Shown in pieces: positions 4,160 through 5,956 of a DNA stretch of 5,956 bases. The notes beneath the pieces were generated by a model. The model was not told the DNA's origin. It was given only the letters and a program-made list of their open reading frames with translations, and did not search any database. The DNA lies in assembly GCA_900556675.1 (NCBI GenBank), contig USQE01000081.1, positions 1 to 5,956 on the forward strand, written 5' to 3'. Position numbers and translations under genes: made by a program. Numbering within the stretch: position 1 is the stretch's first letter; each line of letters starts with the position of its first letter. The stretch comes from an uncultured Collinsella sp. (GTDB taxonomy: Bacteria; Actinomycetota; Coriobacteriia; Coriobacteriales; Coriobacteriaceae).

Positions 4160-5956
4160 ATGAACCCGTATACTTCTTCCGGTTCGGTCGCCACGATGAC
4201 GGCCAACGTGTCCGGTAACGATAACCTTAACGACCTGGGTGACGGTCCGCGCCAGCCCGGCGATCCCGAGCGCTATCCCGTGGGTGCGGTGACTCGCCGC
4301 CTGCTGGGCTATGTTCGCCCGCACCGCATTTCGTTTGCAGCGTCGTTCGTGAGTGCCGCTATCTCCGTGATTTTGCAGCTCTACACACCTATTCTCATCG
4401 GCGAGGGCATCGACCTGATCATTGCCGCCGGTCAGGTGAACTTTGACGCGCTGCTGCCGCTTGTCACCAAACTCGCGCTCGTCGTGGTAGGTGCCGCGGC
4501 CTTCCAGTGGCTGCAGGGCTATTGCGTCAACCGCCTGTCCTACGAGACGGTGCGCGACATGCGCGTGGAGGCGAGCGACAAGCTCAGCCGCATGCCGCTC
4601 AGCTTTATCGACAGCCACGCCCACGGCGACCTTATGAGCCGCGTGGTCAACGATGTTGACCAAGTGGGCGACGGTCTGCTGCAGGGCTTTACCCAGCTTT
4701 TCACCGGCGTTATCACCATTGTGGGCACGCTCGCGTTTATGCTCTCCATTAACCTGACCATGACGCTCGTGGTGGTGCTCGTCACGCCGCTTTCCATTTT
4801 TGCAGCCGGCGCCATCGCCAAGCTTTCCAACAAGAGCTTTACGGCCCAGCAGCGTATTCAGGGTCAGCTGGGCGGTCATATCGAGGAGTATGTGGGCGAG
4901 CAAAAGCTGGTGGACGCCTTCGCCTACGGCCCGCAAGCTCAACAGCGCTTTGATGCCCTTAACGCTGAGCTCTATACGGCAGGTGAACGCGCGCAGTTTA
5001 TGGGTTCGCTCTCTAACCCCGGTACGCGCTTTATCAACAACATCATCTACGCCGCGGTCGCTGTGATTGGCTGCGTGGGCGTGATCACGGGCGTGCCGGC
5101 GGCGCTTACGGTGGGCGGCGTGCAGATTTTCCTGTCCTACGCCAACCAGTACACCAAGCCGTTCAACGAGGTTACCAACGTCATTACGCAGATCCAGACG
5201 GCGTATGCCTCGGCGCGCCGCATGTTCGCGCTGCTCGATGCGCGCGAGCAGGAGCCCGACGCGTCGGATGCCGGGGAACTTGCCGCCCCGCAGGGCGAGG
5301 TGACCTTTGAACACGTGGACTTTAGCTATGTGCCCGACCGCAAGCTGCTGCAAGATATCTGCATCGAGGCCAAGCCCGGCATGCGCATTGCCCTGGTCGG
5401 CCCCACGGGCTGCGGCAAGACGACGCTCATCAACCTGCTGCTGCGCTTTTACGATATCGATGCCGGCCGCATCGCGGTCGATGGCAAGGCTTCGCGCGAC
5501 TACACGCGCTCGAGCCTGCGCCGTGCCTTTGGCATGGTGCTGCAGGACACCTGGCTGTTCGAGGGCACGGTGGCCCAGAACATTGCCTACGGCTGTCCCG
5601 ACGCCACGCGCGAGCAGGTTATCGAAGCCGCCAAGCGCGCGCACGCGCACAAGTTTATCGTGCAGCTGCCGAAAGGCTACGATACGGTCATCGGCGAGGA
5701 CGGCGGCACGTTTAGCCAGGGTCAAAAGCAGCTGCTGTGCATCGCGCGCGTTATGCTCACCGATCCGGCTATCCTGCTGCTGGACGAGGCGACCTCGAGT
5801 ATCGACACCCGCACCGAGCTGCAGGTTCAGGCGGCATTCGACGAGCTCATGGCCGGCCGCACAAGCTTTGTCGTGGCGCACCGCCTGAGCACCATCCGCA
5901 ACGCCGATTGCATTCTGGTCATGCGCGACGGCCAGATTATCGAGCGCGGCACGCAC
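4160..5956 (+). CDS. ABC exporter half-transporter, catalytic-site subunit of a heterodimer (3' truncated)
   Basis: The frame runs 599 codons from ATG to the window edge without a stop, so the end of the protein is missing, probably a few tens of residues after ERGTH. About 40 polar residues precede the membrane domain, whose six segments fall at about 56-80, 95-115, 175-196, 199-220, 290-312 and 320-340. The ATPase domain begins near 380: A-loop Y390, Walker A GPTGCGKTT (414-422), Q-loop Q462, signature FSQGQ (518-522), Walker B ILLLDE (538-543) with catalytic Glu543, D-loop SSID (546-549) and switch His574 (VAHRLST). Its Walker B and His are consensus, whereas the signature has Gln where LSGGQ has its first Gly. 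This is the exact complement of the first subunit, so together they give one consensus and one degenerate site. It acts in the cytoplasmic membrane with the upstream product, from the same mRNA. The substrate is unknown. Confidence 0.94.
   Translation, partial: MNPYTSSGSVATMTANVSGNDNLNDLGDGPRQPGDPERYPVGAVTRRLLGYVRPHRISFAASFVSAAISVILQLYTPILIGEGIDLIIAAGQVNFDALLPLVTKLALVVVGAAAFQWLQGYCVNRLSYETVRDMRVEASDKLSRMPLSFIDSHAHGDLMSRVVNDVDQVGDGLLQGFTQLFTGVITIVGTLAFMLSINLTMTLVVVLVTPLSIFAAGAIAKLSNKSFTAQQRIQGQLGGHIEEYVGEQKLVDAFAYGPQAQQRFDALNAELYTAGERAQFMGSLSNPGTRFINNIIYAAVAVIGCVGVITGVPAALTVGGVQIFLSYANQYTKPFNEVTNVITQIQTAYASARRMFALLDAREQEPDASDAGELAAPQGEVTFEHVDFSYVPDRKLLQDICIEAKPGMRIALVGPTGCGKTTLINLLLRFYDIDAGRIAVDGKASRDYTRSSLRRAFGMVLQDTWLFEGTVAQNIAYGCPDATREQVIEAAKRAHAHKFIVQLPKGYDTVIGEDGGTFSQGQKQLLCIARVMLTDPAILLLDEATSSIDTRTELQVQAAFDELMAGRTSFVVAHRLSTIRNADCILVMRDGQIIERGTH

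Noticed and set aside
5307..5888. A 193-codon plus-strand frame inside the second ABC gene
   Set aside because: It is an alternate-frame shadow of the ATPase domain; the real frame carries Walker A, signature, Walker B and switch His.
2297..5956. A 1219-codon open frame on the minus strand across both ABC genes
   Set aside because: It is exactly antisense to two genes with complete sets of ABC motifs. Its composition (His, Arg, Ala, Asp, Gly heavy) and lack of recognisable domains are typical of the reverse frame of GC-rich genes, where stop codons are rare.

Overview
The window looks like chromosome of a GC-rich Actinomycetota, most likely a Coriobacteriia gut lineage such as Collinsella. 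This is an inference from GC-biased codon use, a small 4.5S-type SRP RNA, a cell-wall-anchored protein with an LAXTG-type sorting signal, and the style of the ABC exporters. The genus was not confirmed by any search.

Layout. Bases 1-37 probably hold the last codons of an upstream plus-strand gene. Bases 48-427 have no convincing gene but are rich in inverted repeats: one near-perfect 20-bp hairpin, one long-range stem of about 22 bp enclosing smaller ones, and one 11-bp stem. This looks like a dispersed repeat or a structured RNA. Bases 443-603 hold the SRP RNA gene (ffs) with its own sigma70-like promoter and T-rich end. Two further hairpins follow, a 9-bp stem at 604-625 and a strong terminator at 670-711. 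Bases 712-993 contain no gene I can support.

From 994 to 2092 a minus-strand gene encodes a secreted, coiled-coil, sortase-anchored surface protein, with a terminator-like hairpin just past its stop codon. A divergent intergenic region (2093-2302) carries candidate promoters for that gene and for the plus-strand operon.

The operon (2303-5956, running off the right edge) encodes two ABC half-transporters, with the second ATG directly after the first TAA. The motifs divide cleanly. The first subunit has Asp for the Walker B catalytic Glu and Gln for the switch His, but an intact signature. The second has consensus Walker B and switch His, but an altered FSQGQ signature. Together they should form an asymmetric heterodimeric exporter of the TM287/288, LmrCD and BmrCD type, with one active and one degenerate ATP site. 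The substrate cannot be read from sequence. The clearest biology is this exporter; the most puzzling part is the inverted-repeat region beside ffs.
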